In this document: positions 63,986 to 64,000 of the stretch, piece by piece
Layout of the letters: each line of letters starts with the position of its first letter
Numbering within the stretch: position 1 is the first letter of the stretch
NCBI GenBank assembly: GCA_011109175.1
Contig: RDEW01000036.1
Location: 251,583-315,582 of the forward strand
Length of the DNA stretch: 64,000 nt
Source: Dicyema japonicum
Taxonomy: Eukaryota > Dicyemida > Rhombozoa > Dicyemidae
Direction of reading: 5' to 3'
Notes under the pieces: generated by a model
The model's input: only the letters and a program-made list of their open reading frames with translations
Databases searched by the model: none
Told to the model about the DNA's origin: nothing
Made by a program: the position numbers and the translations under genes

Positions 63986-64000
63986 TTTAAGTTTCTTTAA

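Overview
This is a eukaryotic, AT-rich, repeat-saturated window. Three conserved animal-type genes sit between layers of decayed transposons: a synaptojanin (11991-15438, +), a mitochondrial asparaginyl-tRNA synthetase NARS2 (35794-37482, +) and the exon-junction-complex recycling factor PYM (51125-51654, +). All three read through only if many extremely short GT-AG introns, mostly 21-28 nt, are removed. Animal gene content combined with ~23-nt introns points to a dicyemid mesozoan, a parasite of cephalopod kidneys for which introns of about this size have been reported. This is an inference; an Ascetosporea-type protist is the main alternative.

Layout: 0-0.8 kb, Jockey-like LINE fragment. 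1.8-4.3 kb, R4/Dong-like element with C-terminal restriction-like endonuclease. 4.4-10.7 kb, a hAT transposon split by a second hAT (5010-9795) that itself holds a LINE (5.3-8.2 kb) and a 995-bp inverted-repeat element; the outer hAT also carries a 152-bp structured insertion. 11-11.9 kb, Jockey remnants. 12-15.4 kb, synaptojanin. 15.9-20.4 kb, R4/Dong, hAT, pogo and SINE pieces. 20.5-29.4 kb, several copies of a PHD-finger LINE (family C), one blown up by a ~3.3-kb minisatellite. 29.4-30.5 kb, small unknown genes. 30.6-33.5 kb, near-complete Jockey-like LINE. 33.5-35.1 kb, apparently empty. 35.1-37.9 kb, a CaaX-box protein, NARS2 and a possible small gene. 38.1-46 kb, pogo, then a Jockey-like LINE split by a hAT (itself split by a pogo) and by an RTE-like LINE. 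46-51 kb, Jockey and family A LINEs. 51.1-51.7 kb, PYM. 51.8-64 kb, integrase, Jockey, Merlin, family C, pogo, SINE and family A elements.

The mobile content covers at least five LINE types. Family A is an APE-type LINE with a TTA-repeat tail; B is Jockey-like; C has a PHD finger, RT and zinc knuckle; D is R4/Dong-like; the fifth is RTE-like. There are also hAT, pogo/Tigger and Merlin DNA transposons, integrase-bearing elements, and a tRNA-derived SINE whose 3' tail matches family A, suggesting family A mobilises it.

Several conserved genes carry single-base frameshifts at or beside homopolymers. Together with small indels between minisatellite units, this suggests residual long-read consensus error, so apparent ORF breaks in transposons should not all be read as decay. 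No prokaryotic operons, CRISPR arrays, rRNA or free-standing tRNA genes were seen.
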